Below the pieces are notes generated by a model. The model searched no databases, was not told the origin of the DNA, and was given only the letters and a program-made list of their open reading frames with translations. Both the position numbers and the translations under genes were made by a program. This document shows positions 42,703 through 53,789 of a stretch of DNA of 64,000 nucleotides, piece after piece. The DNA is taken from the NCBI RefSeq assembly GCF_042477335.2, contig NC_091255.1, positions 47,904,501 to 47,968,500 of the forward strand, written 5' to 3'. Source of the stretch: Ovis canadensis (Eukaryota; Chordata; Mammalia; Artiodactyla; Bovidae). Position 1 is the stretch's first letter; the number at the start of each line of letters is the position of its first letter.

Positions 42703-43430
42703 TGAAGAACCTCTTGATGAGGGTGAAAGAGGAAAGTGAAAAACCTGGCTTAAAACTCAACATTCGGAAAACGAAGATCATGGTATCCGGTCGCATCACT
42801 TCATGGCAAATATATGGGATAAAAGTAGAAACAGTGACTGATTTTATTTTCCTGGGCTCCAAAATCACTACAGATGGTGATTGCAGCCACAGAACTAAAA
42901 GATGCTTGCGCCTTGGAAGAAAAGCTATGACAAACCTAGACAGTATATTAAAAAGCAGGGACATCACTTTGCCGACAAATGTCCATATAGCCAAAGGTAT
43001 GGTTTCCAGTAGTTGTGCACAGATATGGAAGTTGAACCATAAAGAAGTCTGAGCACCAAAGAATTGATGCTTTTGAATTATGGTGCTGAAGATGACTCTT
43101 GAGAGTTCCTTGGACAGTAAGGAGATCAAACCAGTCAATCCTAAAAGAAATCAACCCTGAATATTCATTGGAAGAACTGAAGCTCCAATCCTTTGGCCAC
43201 CTGATGCAAAGACCTGACTCATTTGAAAAGACCCTGGTGCTGGGAAAGATTGAGGGCAGGAGGAGAAGGGGGTGACAAAGGATGAGATGAGATTGGACAG
43301 CATCACCAACTCAATGGACATGAGTTTGAGCAAACTCTGGGAGATAGTGAAGGACAGGGAAGCCTGGTATGCTGCAGTTCACGGGGTTGCAAAGAGTTGG
43401 ACAAGACTTAGTGACTGAACAACAATAACA
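42703..43430 (+). mobile_element. BovB LINE 3' fragment
   Basis: Sense copy from just past the RT YADD region ('gaagaacctcttgatgaggg'); encodes EESEKPGLKLNIRKTKIM and TDGDCSHRTKRCLRLGRK, then shifts frame. Ends 'gtgactgaacaacaataaca'. Confidence 0.93.
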
Positions 43431-43620
43431 ATACCTATGTGATTTTTTTTAAAGGTTGTGCCCTGCCCCCTTCCCTCTTGTTTCAGTAACTCTCAACGGT
43501 CACTTCATTTGGCCTTGAATCATAATTAATTACGTACAGGTCTTAGTTATCCTGTTAGGTTGTGAGCTCTTTGAAGGATGTAACAGTAAAATCTCAATTT
43601 AAAGTTACTAGACTTAGTCT

Positions 43621-43810
43621 ATGTCTGACGCAGGATGCAGCATGCTTGGGGCTGGTGCATGGGGATGACCCAGAAAGATGTTATGGGGAGGGAGGTGGGA
43701 GGGGGGTTCATGTTTGGGAATGCATGTAAGAATTAAAGATTTTAAAATTTAAAAAATAAAAAAATAAAAAAATAAAAAATAAAAATAAATAAAAATAAAA
43801 AAAAATAAAT
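43621..43810 (+). mobile_element. L1 3' end insertion with 20-bp target duplication
   Basis: A 190-bp insert ending in a long (A)nT tail (43742-43810). The flanks 43601-43620 and 43811-43830 match at 19 of 20 positions (aaagttactagactt...gtct). The body ('ggggagggaggtgggaggg', 'ggttcatgtttgggaatgc') is typical of ruminant L1 3' ends. Confidence 0.9.
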
Positions 43811-43984
43811 AAAGTTACTAGACTTGGTCTTTTGCTTGATGCTCTGCTACTTCCCATATACACATGTAAACCGACCCAAACCTAAGTGGTGCTAGTGTTG
43901 TAATTGATACTCAGAATTTTCCAGTATCCATATGTAAATTGACTCTCATATGTACCATGTGTGGGAGGGACTATCTGTTGCAAT

Positions 43985-44045
43985 TATTATTATTTTTTAA
44001 AGTTGGAAGATAATTGCTTTACAATGTTGTATTAGTTTCTGCCAT
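43985..44045 (-). mobile_element. L1 3' fragment, left of BovB
   Basis: 'gataattgctttacaatgtt' and 'ttagtttctgccat' match antisense ruminant L1; the element resumes at 48218. Confidence 0.8.
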
Positions 44046-44369
44046 CAGTTCAGTTCAGTTGCTCAGACATGTCTGACCTTTTGCGACCCCATGGACTGCA
44101 GCACGCAGCCTTCCCTGTCCATCACCAGCTCCCAGAACTTGCTCAGACTTATGTCCATCGAGTCTGTGATGCCATCCAACCATGTCATCCTCTCATCCCC
44201 TTCTCCTCTTGCCTTTAATCATTCCCAGCATCAGGGTCTTTCCCAATGAGTCACTTCTTCGAATCAGGTGGCTCAAGTATTGGAGTTTTAGCTTCAGCAT
44301 CAGTCCTTCCAGTGAATATTCAGGACTGATCTCCTTTAGGAAGGACTGGTTGGATCTCCTTGCAGTCCA

Positions 44370-44562
44370 TTTCAGTTCAGTTCAGTCGCTCAGTCGTGTC
44401 TGACTATTTGCAACCCCATGAATCGCAGCACGCCAGGCCTCCCTGTCCATCACCAACTCCTGGAGTTCACTCAGACTCACTTCCATCAAGTCAGTGATGC
44501 CATCCAACCATCTCATCCTCTGTCGTCCCCTTTTCCTCCTGCCCCCAATCCCTCCCAGCATC
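44370..44562 (-). mobile_element. Short BovB 3' end nested in the BovB
   Basis: 193 bp from the (cagtt)n terminus to 'ccctcccagcat'. A perfect 24-bp target duplication lies at 44346-44369 and 44563-44586 (starts ctggttggatctcc, ends gcagtcca). Confidence 0.95.
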
Positions 44563-47075
44563 CTGGTTGGATCTCCTTGCAGTCCAAGGGACTCTCAAGA
44601 GTCTTCTCCAACACCACAGCTCAAAAGCATCAACTTTTTGGCGCTCAGCCTTCTTCACAGTCCAACTCTCACATCCATACATGACCACAGGAAAGACCAT
44701 AGCCTTGACTAGATGGACCTTAGTTGGCAAAGTAATGTCTCTGCTTTTGAATATACTATCTAGGTTGGTCATAACTTTCCTTCCAAGGAGTAAGCGTCTT
44801 TTTATTTCATGGCTGCAATCACCATCTGCCGTGATTTTGGAGCCCCCCAAAATAAAGTCTGACACTGTTTCCGCTGTTTCCCCATCTATTTCCCATGAAG
44901 TGATGGGACCAGATGCCATGATCTTCGTTTTCTGAATGTTGAGCTTCAGGCCAACTTTTTCACTCTCCACTTTCACTTTCATCAAGAGGCTTTTTAGTTC
45001 CTCTTCACTTTCTGCCATAAGGGTGGTGTCATCTGCATATCTGAGGTTATTGATATTTCTCCCGGAAATCTTGATTCCAGCTTGTGTTTCTTCCAGTCCA
45101 GCATTTCTCATGATGTACTCTGCATATAAGTTAAATAAGCAGGGTGACAATATACAGCCTTGACGTACTCCTTTCTCGATTTGGAACTAGTCTGTTGTTC
45201 CATGTCCAGTTCTAACTGTTGCTTCTTGACCTGCACATACAGATTTCTCAGGAGGCAGGTCAGGTGGTCTGGTATTCCCATCTCTTTCAGAATTTTCTGC
45301 AGTTTGTTGTGATTCACACAGTCAAAGGCTTTGGCATTGTCAATAAAGCAAATGTAGATATTTTTCTGGAACTCTCTTGCTTTTTTGATGATCCAATGGA
45401 TGTTGGCCATTTGATCTCTGGTTCCTTTGCCTTTTTAAAATCTAGCTGGAAGTTCTCAGTTCATATACTATTGAAGCCTGGCTTGGAGAATTTTGAGTAT
45501 TACTTTGCTAGCATGTGAGATGAGTGCCATTGTGTGGTAGTTTGAACATTCTTTGGCATTGCCTCTCTTTGGGACTGGAATGAAGACTGACCTTTTCCAG
45601 TCCTGTAGCCACTGCTGAGTTTTCCAGATTTTCTGACATATTGAGTGCAGCACTTTCACAGCATCATCTTTTATGATTTGAACTAGCACAACTGGAGTTT
45701 CATCACCACCACTAGCTTTGTTTGTAGTGATGCTTCCTAAGGCCCACTTGACTTCACATTCTAGGATATCTGTCTCTAGGTGAGTGATCACACCATCGTG
45801 TTTATCTGGGTCATTAAGATCTTTTTTGTATAGTTCTCCTATATATTCTTGCCATGTCTTCTTAATATCTTCTGCTTCTGTTAGGTCCATACCATTTCTG
45901 TCCTTTATTGTGCCCACCTTTGCCTGAAACGTTCCCTTGATATCTCTAATTTTCTTGAAGAGATCTCTAGTCTTTCCCACTCTATTGTTTTCCTCTATTT
46001 CTTTGCAGTGATCACTGAGGAAGGCTTTCTTATCTCTCCTTGCTATTGTTTGGAACTCTGAGTTCAAATGGGTATATCTTTCCTTTTCTCCTTTGCCTTT
46101 AGCTTCTCTGCTTTTCTCAGCTATTTGCCTTGTCAGACAACCATTTTACCTTTTTGCATTTCTTTTTTATGGTGATGGTCTTGATCACTGCCTCCTGTAA
46201 AATGTCATGAATCTCCATTCATAGTTCTTCAGGCACTCTATCAGACCTAATCCCTTGAAACTATTTGTCACTTCCACTATATAATTGTAAGGGATTTGAT
46301 TTAAGTCATACCTGAATGGTCTAGTGGTTTTCCCTACCTTCTTCAATTTTCAGGGCATGGACTTGGATTACTGTGATATTGAATGGTTTGCCTTGGAAAC
46401 AAACAGAGATCATTCTTTCATTTTTGAGACTGCATCCAAGTACTGCATTTTGGACTCTTTTGTTGACTATGATGGCTATTCCATTTCTTCTAAGGGATTC
46501 TTGCCCACAATAGTAGATATAATGGTCATCTAAGTTAAGTTCACCCATTCCAGTCCATTTTAGTTCACTGATTCCTAAAATATCAATGTTCACTCTTGCC
46601 ATCTCCTCTTTGACCACTTTGAATTTGCCTTGATGCATGGACCTAACATTCCAGGTTCCTATGCAATATTGCTCTTTATAGCATTGGACTTTACTTCCAT
46701 CACCCGTCACAGCCACAGCTGGGTGTTGTTTTTGCTTTGGCTCCATCTCTTCATTTTTTCTGGAATTATTTATCCATCTTCTCCAGTAGCATATTGGGCA
46801 CCTACCAACCTGGGGAGTTCATCTTTTGGTGTCATATCTTTTTGCCTTTTCTTACCATTCATGGGGTTTTCAAGGCAAGAATACTGAAGTGGTTTGCCAT
46901 TCCCTTCTCCAGGGGACCACATTTTGTCAGAACTCTCCGCCATGACCCGTCCGTCTTGGGTGGCCCTGCACGGCGAGGCTCATAGTTTCATTGAGCTAGA
47001 CAAGGCTGTGGTCCATGTGATCAGTTTGGTTAGTTTTCTGTGATTGTGGTTTTCATTCTGTCTGCCCTCTGATCA

Positions 47076-47247
47076 GTTCAGTTCAGTTCAGTCCCTCAGT
47101 CGTGTCCAACTCTTTGCGACCCCATGAATCGCAGCACACCAGGCCTCCCTGTCCATCACCAACTCCCAGAGTTCACTCAGATTCACGTCCATTGAGTCAG
47201 TGATGCCATCCAGCCATCTCATCCTCTGTTGTCCCCTTCTCCTTATG
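47076..47247 (-). mobile_element. Second short BovB 3' end nested in the BovB 5' region
   Basis: 'cagttcagttcagttcagtc' to 'tgtccccttctcctt', about 171 bp. A clear target duplication is not visible; a small deletion at the site is likely. Confidence 0.9.
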
Positions 47248-48217
47248 GAAGCTTCCTGATGGGAGAGACTGACTGAGCAGGAAACTGGGTCTTGTTCTGA
47301 TGGGTGGGGCCATGTTCAGTGAGTCTTTAATCCAATTTTCTGTTGATGGGCAGGGCTGTGTTCCCTCCCTGTTGCTAGACCTGAAGCCAAACTATGGTGG
47401 AGGTAATGAAGATAATGGCGACCTCCTTCAAAATGTCCCAAGCATGCACTGCTGGACTCAGTGCCTCCGACCCTGAAGCAGGCCACCACTGACCCACACC
47501 TCTGCTGGAGACTCCTGGACACTCACGGGCATGTCTGGGTCAGTTTCTTGCACATTGTCACAGGTTGGCCGTGTGTCTTAACCACCTCGTTGATCCCGGA
47601 CGCTTGGTTTCCCGGGCACACTGTGATAGCACCGTCTCAGGTATGCCGAATCTCTCCTCTGGAGAGCTGACCTCAGGCTGCGACCCTCCAGGCAGATGTC
47701 AACCATCCAGGATCTCAGGAAGAGGTGGTTAGCAGCTGGGAGCTTGCTCACAGTTTGGTGGAAGATGCCATCTCTGGGGCTAAGAGCTTACCTTCAGAGC
47801 CTGCCTCTCTCCCCTGGTGGGGAGGGGCCAGTAGGCAGCCAGCTAGCTCTCTTTTTGTATTCGCTCAATCCTTTGTTCTGAGAGCAGGCCAGGCTGCGTC
47901 TTAAGCTGTTAGGTTAGAGCCTTTTGCAGGAAATTTCTCTTTTGTGCAGCTGTGGTTAGGTGTGTATTCTGTGGGTTGGTTTTTTTTTTCTCCCGGTTAT
48001 GTTGCCTTCTGAGATCCCCAAACTCCCCACAGACCCGCCTGTGAGAGGGTTTCCTACTGTGTAGAAACTTCTCCTTCTTCACGACTCCCTCCCCAGGACA
48101 GGTCTCCATCCCTAACTCTTTTGTCTCTCTCTTTGTCTTTTATATTTTGTCCTACCCGGCTTTCGAAGAGAATGGGCTGCCTTTCTGGGTACCTGGTGTC
48201 CTCTGCCAGTGTTCAGA

Positions 48218-48295
48218 AGTTTCTGCCATACAGCAATGCAAATCAGCCTCAAGTATACATATATCCCCTGTTGCCATTATTTTTTACTTAATAAA
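48218..48295 (-). mobile_element. L1 3' fragment, right of BovB
   Basis: 'tttctgccatacagcaatgc' and 'aatcagcctcaagtatacat' continue the L1 interrupted at 44045. Confidence 0.8.
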
Positions 48296-48894
48296 ATGAG
48301 CAATTAACTATTACTTTATGTTATGAAAGCCTAGAATATCATTCCTTTTACCTTCAACTGCAGCTAAGTGATCAAATTATGTCTTCATTCACGAATTCCA
48401 GAGTAAGCGGAGAGCTGACATAAAGTATTCAAAAACAAGTGGTTACTTGCAATATCACACAAAAATTTTAGGAAAGGAAATTTCACAAATTTCTTTGATT
48501 AAACCAATACATATGTTTTTTCTTTTAAAATATTAATTTAAAATTCCTATTAGAAATCATTGTTCAGTGCAGAAAAAAGAAAAATATACACAAGTCTTCT
48601 TTCCCTCCATCCCTTAAAAATCAACTTAATTTTTCTACTTGAGGGTAACCAATAATAATACTTTGGTACATTGCCTTCCTGATGGAATCTTCCCTGGTCT
48701 GTAAATATAGATCTGTATCATCTTTTTCACTAGTTACATGGTATTTCACTATAAAGATACATCAGACATTGGTTTAACTGGTTCAGCATCACTATTTTTT
48801 TCCAATTTTTTTATATTAAGCAATCCTGCAAAGAGAACTTTGTACGTTCATTTTAGGATAAACTTTGAAAAATTTTGGTTGTAAGAGGCTATCA
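48296..48894. other. Intergenic, probable old L1 remnants
   Basis: AT-rich; 'ttacatggtatttcactata' and 'gcaatcctgcaaagagaact' resemble antisense L1 3' sequence but are very diverged. Confidence 0.35.
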
Positions 48895-49330
48895 CTTAAA
48901 ATTAGGAAAAGCTTCAAGTGATAGAAAACGCCAAAATATAGTAGCTTAAACAAGATAGAAGTTTATTTTTCTCATATAAATAAAGTTTAGAGATAAGTAA
49001 TTGGGACTGGTGTGGCAGCTCCACAAACATGTGGAACCCAGGCCCCTTCTATCTAGTTGCTCCACATCCTCAACCTGTGGCTTCCACCTCATGGCCCCAG
49101 AAGGCTTCTTGAGCTCAGGCTATCATGTTCACATTCCAGTCAGCAGGAAGAAGGAAAGGAAAGAAGGGACTTCTCCCTGACAGTTTAAAGACCCTTCCCT
49201 TGACGTGGATTTAACCAGAATTTAGTAACATGGTCAGTCCTAACTGAGAAACATCTTGGAAGACCCTGTGTCCAGCTTAAAAATAGGGGATGCTATTACT
49301 ATATAAGAAGGGAAGAGCAGCTATCAGAGT
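48895..49330 (+). repeat. Ancient interspersed repeat, family not named
   Basis: 'agtagcttaaacaagataga', 'agtttatttttctcatataa' and 'cagctccacaaacatgtgga' recall a common mammalian repeat. I cannot name it with certainty. Confidence 0.4.
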
Positions 49331-49796
49331 ACAACAACAGTCCCTGTACAAATAGTGAGCACATTTTCCACTTTTGGTACATTTTATCTTTTGGTTTCCC
49401 AACCCTTAGTAAACAGTTTTTTAATGTCCAAATTAATCTAATAGCTTAAATCAATTTCCTGTTGGTTCTTGATAGAGAAGACCACATAGTTGGCTTATAT
49501 CTTTTATATCATTGAAAATAATTAAAGCTACTTCTAAATTCCCTTGTTTAGACAGTGCTTTCCTTTCTAGTTTGATTTCCTTGGCGTATCCAAATCCTAT
49601 TCCATCCTTCTGGGATATTTCTCATCTTCTCTTAATGTTGCTTTATTTGGACCTAAGTTTGTTACCTTTTTTTTTTGACTAAAGCCTAACTGATTGAACT
49701 GAATTGAAACACAGTGATTTCTGTCCTTTACTTTTGAGCATTTATTTCTTTAAATACGAAAAATAAAGCCCACTGACTAATTAAAAAAAAACAAAC
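49331..49796. other. Intergenic, no feature recognised
   Basis: AT-rich unique sequence. Confidence 0.45.
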
Positions 49797-49906
49797 TTGT
49801 CCACGCCCCATGGTGTGTGGGGAGTCCCCCAACCAGGGGTTGAACCTATGGCCCCTGCACTAGAAGCACAAGTCCTAACCACTAGACCTCCAGAGAAGTC
49901 CCCCAA
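49797..49906 (-). mobile_element. CHR-type tRNA-Glu SINE
   Basis: 'accaggggttgaacctatgg' and 'aaccactagacctccagaga'. Confidence 0.8.
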
Positions 49907-50358
49907 TTGATGGTTTGTTTTTTTTTAATCATTTCTTTGGTCCTCATTTTTTTTTCTTTCAGAAAAGATGGGTATTTTTTTATGTTTATTTTATTTTTAA
50001 AATTTTATTTTTATACTTAAAGACTAGTCAGCTAAATCAGAAAGATTGCCAGCAAAAATAATAAGGCAAATTCATGTGCCTTGGGCACTTGAATCAGGCA
50101 GTCAGAAAAAAATAGACTAAGAATAAAACCGTGTAAGGGTATATGGAACCAGAGACTATTACATAAAGTTCTTAGACTGTAACTTGGTGACAAGATTTCA
50201 TCCCACAATAGGCATTGACAACAGAATGGCAAGAAATTCCTCACTTTTCAGGCAAGGACACCAAGGTCCAAAAAATGTGTCTTCCTAAGTTTTTCATCTC
50301 TTGTTATGAAGCCAGTTTGAGTAATTACATTTGGGTCATGTCAAATTTTGCCTGGAAA
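49907..50358. other. Intergenic, no feature recognised
   Basis: T-rich at first, then unique sequence without coding signal. Confidence 0.45.
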
Positions 50359-50359
50359 A

Positions 50360-50520
50360 TTGAGGGCAGGAGAATAAGAGGGTGACAGGGGATGAGATGG
50401 TTGGATGGTATCACTGACTCAATGGACATGAGTTGAGAAAACTGGGAGATAGTGAAGGGCAGGGAAGTACAGTCCACCAGGACGCAAAGAGCTGGACATG
50501 CCTAACAACAACAACAAAAA
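50360..50520 (+). mobile_element. BovB 3' end fragment, diverged
   Basis: 'ttgagggcaggagaataaga', 'atgagatggttggatggtat' to 'catgcctaacaacaacaac'. Confidence 0.88.
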
Positions 50521-50578
50521 CTCTACTATATAAAAAGAAGGGGGGAGAAGAGGCCAAAAAAGTCTACTATAATGTGCA

Positions 50579-50846
50579 TGCTGCTGCTGCTGCTAAGTCG
50601 CTTCAGTCGTGTCCGACTCTGTGCGACCCCATAGACAGTAGCCCACCAGGCTCCCCCGTCCCTGGGATTCTCCAGGCAAGAACACTGGAGTGGGTTGCCA
50701 TTTCCTTCTCCAATGCATGAAAGTGAAAATTGAAAGTGAAGTCTCTCAGTCATGTCTGACTCCTCGCGACCCCATGGACTGTAGCCTACCAGGCTGCTCC
50801 GTCCATGGGATTTGCCAGGCAAGAGTACTGGAGTGGACTGCCATAG
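50579..50846 (-). mobile_element. BOV-A2 SINE, full length
   Basis: Reverse dimer starting with (ctg)n and ending 'gtactggagtggactgccat'. Confidence 0.93.
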
Positions 50847-51034
50847 TGTTATACTATTTTAAAATGAAAAAAATGTATTCATGAGTATATAAAATGCTGG
50901 GAGTGTAAGCTGATAGGGTAGGGGCTCCCTGGAGAAAGAGAACCAGGCATAGCTTTTTGACATAAGAGAAGCCATTTTGTAATCTAAGCCTGGTCTCAGT
51001 GCTCGCCTTTGAACAGGGCTCAGTAATAATGAAC

Positions 51035-51232
51035 ATGAAGTCGCTCAGTCGTGTCCGACTCTTCGCAACCCCGTGGAACCTAAAAGGCTTCTCCATCCAT
51101 GGGATTCTCCAGGCAAGAATACTGGAGTGGATTGCCATTTCCTTCTTCAGGGGATCTTCCCAACCCAGGGATCAAACCCAGGTCTCCTGCATTGGAGGCA
51201 GACGCTTTAACCTCTGAGCCACCAGGGAAGCC
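51035..51232 (-). mobile_element. Bov-tA SINE inside the LTR
   Basis: Perfect 14-bp target duplication (cagtaataatgaac) at 51021-51034 and 51233-51246. Confidence 0.95.
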
Positions 51233-51254
51233 CAGTAATAATGAACTTAAGGAA

Positions 51255-51342
51255 ACAAAAGAACAATATGTTAGCAGGCAAGAGAAGTACCAGCAGCAAC
51301 AAAAGAACAATCTGTTAGCAGGCAAGAGAGGTACCAGCAGCA
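51255..51342. repeat. 44-bp tandem duplication
   Basis: Copies 51255-51298 and 51299-51342 differ at only two positions. The unit starts acaaaagaacaat and ends taccagcagca. Confidence 0.95.
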
Positions 51343-51802
51343 AAGATAACAAATCAGTTATAAAGATTTCAGATTCTGTTTCAAAGGTAGGGATCAGCCT
51401 GAAGCACTTTCTTGAGCTGTTTTGTAGAATTCAAACCTCCTCAGCACCAAAGCAACTGGAATCTAAATGATGATTGTATTAACCCCTTTTGATCTCCATG
51501 GCTTTAATCAACTGAAACTTGGATTCTGTTGTCCTTTACCCCAATTCTATGCTGACTTCTCTTTTCAAGTCCCTTCAAAAATATGTATGTATGCTTGGCT
51601 TAAAACCTTGCCCAATTTTGCTGTTTGGGGAGATACTGCTTTGAGAAAGATCCTCTGCGGTGTTCTTACTTTCTGCAAGTAATAACTCCCTCCTTCCTCC
51701 AAACTTTGGCTTGGGTGTCTCTTTTGGCTCAGTACCCACTAAGAGGTGAACCCAGTTTTCAGGTAACAGAAGAAATGCCACTAGTAATATGTCGTATGTC
51801 AT

Positions 51803-52014
51803 GCATGCATGCTCAGTCATGTCCAACGCTTTGAGACCTGATAAACTATAGCCCTCCAGGCTCCTCTGTTCATGGGATTCTTCATGCAAGAATACTGGAG
51901 TAGGTTGCCATTTCCTTCTCCAGGGGATCTTCCCAACCCAGGGATCAAACCCTCGTCTCCTGAGCCTTGTGCATGGGCAGGCAGACCCTTTACTACCGTG
52001 CCACCTGGGAAGCT
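51803..52014 (-). mobile_element. Bov-tA SINE
   Basis: Reverse copy, 'gcatgctcagtcatgtccaa' to 'gtgccacctgggaag'; preceded by short (atgc)n. Confidence 0.92.
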
Positions 52015-52449
52015 CTCCTGAGTAGTACAGTAGTTATTTTTGCATGGCAATATTAAGGGAGATTTAAGTAAGTTCTTTTTTCTTTTGTGCATTTCTGGGT
52101 TTTCTAAGCTCTTTGTATTGAGTATGTATTATTTGTGTTATTAAAAGCATTATTTAAAATATACACTGTTGCATATTACTGTAGGACAAATGGAAGAGAT
52201 GGAAGAAGGTTGAAAAGTCATTTTGGATGTTTTTTAATGAGGATCATTATCAACTGAAAGATATCAATAAATAAATATACTCAAATATTTAAGCCAGTTG
52301 ATAGCTGTCTGGGAAATCATGAGGCAGAAGAACAAATAGCAGAGAAGTTAGTGGGCACTACCCAACTTTTCCCAAAATCTTTTTCCAGTCTCCTTTCAAA
52401 AGGAGCCCTCCTCCAAGATTAGTTTTTAAAAAGGTGTTGGATTCTGATT
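52015..52449. other. Intergenic, no feature recognised
   Basis: AT-rich unique sequence. Confidence 0.45.
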
Positions 52450-52541
52450 TTTTTTTTTTTTTTGACTTTTCGACTTGTGGGATTTTAGTCTTGGCAGGGA
52501 GAACAGAGTCTTACCCACTGGACTGCCAAGGAATTCCCCAA
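52450..52541 (-). mobile_element. CHR-type SINE, short
   Basis: Poly-T run then 'cttgtgggattttagtcttg' and 'cactggactgccaaggaatt'. Confidence 0.8.
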
Positions 52542-52684
52542 GATTCTGATTTTGTTACTTCTTAGATTGCATCAAGGTCCAGGCAGCTGTACCAAGAAAC
52601 CCCTAGATACTGTGGATTCAGATATGAAGGGACTGGCTATTGGCTCCGACCCTTGGGAGCCAACTCAATCCCAACTGGTAATAA

Positions 52685-53680
52685 ATTTTTAAAAACTGAA
52701 GTATAGCTGGTTTACAATATTGTGTTAGTTTCAGGTATATAGCTAAGTGAATTAGTTATTTTTTTCAGATTATTTTCCACTATAGGTTATTATAAGATTT
52801 TGACTATAACTCACTGTGCAATACAGTAAATAAATCCTTGTTGTTCATCTATTTTGTATATATTGTGGTATATCTGTTAACCCCATACTCCCAGTTTATC
52901 CCTTCCTCCCTCCCCTTTTGGTAACCTTAAGTTTGTTTTCTATGTCTGTGAGTCTGTTTCTGTTTTGTAAACAACTTCATTTGTATTATTTTTTTGATTT
53001 CACGAGTAAGTGATATATAATATTTGTCTTGCTCTTATTTCCACTTAGTATGATAATCTCTAGGCTCATCTCTCATTTTGCTGCAAATGACATTATTTCA
53101 TTCTCTTTTTTGGGTAATATTCTATTGTATATATGTACCTCATCTTCTTATGCATTTATTTATCAATGGATACTTAGGTTACATTCATGTTTTGACTATT
53201 GTAAATAGTGCTACTATGACTACTGGGTGCATGTATCTTTTTTAATTAGTCTTTTCTGGGGGGGGTGGCAAACCACATGGCTTGCAGGATTTTAGTTCTC
53301 CAACCAGGGATGAAAACCATGCCCCATGCAGTGGAAGCATGGAGTCCTAACCACTGGACTGCCAGGGAATTCCTTGAATTAGAGTTTTCATCTTTTCTGA
53401 ATGCATGCCTGGGAGAGGAATCACTGGATCATATGGTGGCTATATTTTTAGTATTTTGAGGAGCCTGTATACTATTCTCCATATTGGCTGTATGAATTTA
53501 CATTTCCACCAAGAGTATAGGAGGGTTCCCTTTTTTCCACACCCTCTCCAGCAATTATTATTTGTAGTCTTTTTGATGATAGCCATTCTGACCTGTCTGA
53601 GGTGATATCTCAATGTGATTTGTTTTGCATTTCCCTAATAATTATCATTGTTGAGCACTTTTTCATGTCCAACTAGCAAT
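52685..53680 (-). mobile_element. L1 3' fragment with a nested SINE
   Basis: Antisense L1: 'ctggtttacaatattgtgtt', 'actgtgcaatacagtaaata', 'ggtaatattctattgtatat', 'ggatcatatggtggctatat' and 'gcatttccctaataattatc'. Confidence 0.85.
53250..53376 (-). mobile_element. CHR-type SINE nested in L1
   Basis: 'aaaccacatggcttgcagga' to 'ctggactgccagggaattcc'; an imperfect duplication (aattag..ttttc) flanks it. Confidence 0.85.
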
Positions 53681-53789
53681 ACATTTAGTCCTATATTTTA
53701 TATTTCATGATTGAATTATTTAGGTTGCACTTTTAGCATTGTGTTGAGAATTCTGGACAGTGGTTTTAATTACTTAAATAATTAAGGCC

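Larger units (their letters stand above)
44046..48217 (-). mobile_element. BovB (RTE) LINE, essentially full length
   Basis: Antisense copy inserted in an L1, with a perfect 12-bp target duplication (agtttctgccat) at 44034-44045 and 48218-48229. Reading the complement from 48217: a 5' region of about 1.4 kb, the apurinic-type endonuclease start (46746-46321: QYCIGTWNVRSMHQGKF, NIDILGISELKWTG), RT fingers (46067-45468), palm (45410-45108, 45150-44491 with [20 protein letters not shown]) and the C-terminal region, ending in the 3' terminus at 44046. At least three frameshift or stop breaks (near 46320-46070, 45470-45410 and 45110-45150), a missing piece between EN and RT frames, and two later BovB insertions make it inactive. 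Without the nested pieces it is about 3.8 kb. Confidence 0.93.
50904..51768 (+). mobile_element. Solitary retroviral-type LTR, interrupted by a SINE
   Basis: Sequence from TGTAAGC to GTAACA has the feel of an ERV LTR: 'agaagccattttgtaatcta' in a U3-like part, and a CT-rich 'ttggcttgggtgtctctttt' near the 3' end typical of an R/U5 junction. No internal retroviral genes adjoin. Ends are uncertain and the family was not identified. Confidence 0.5.
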
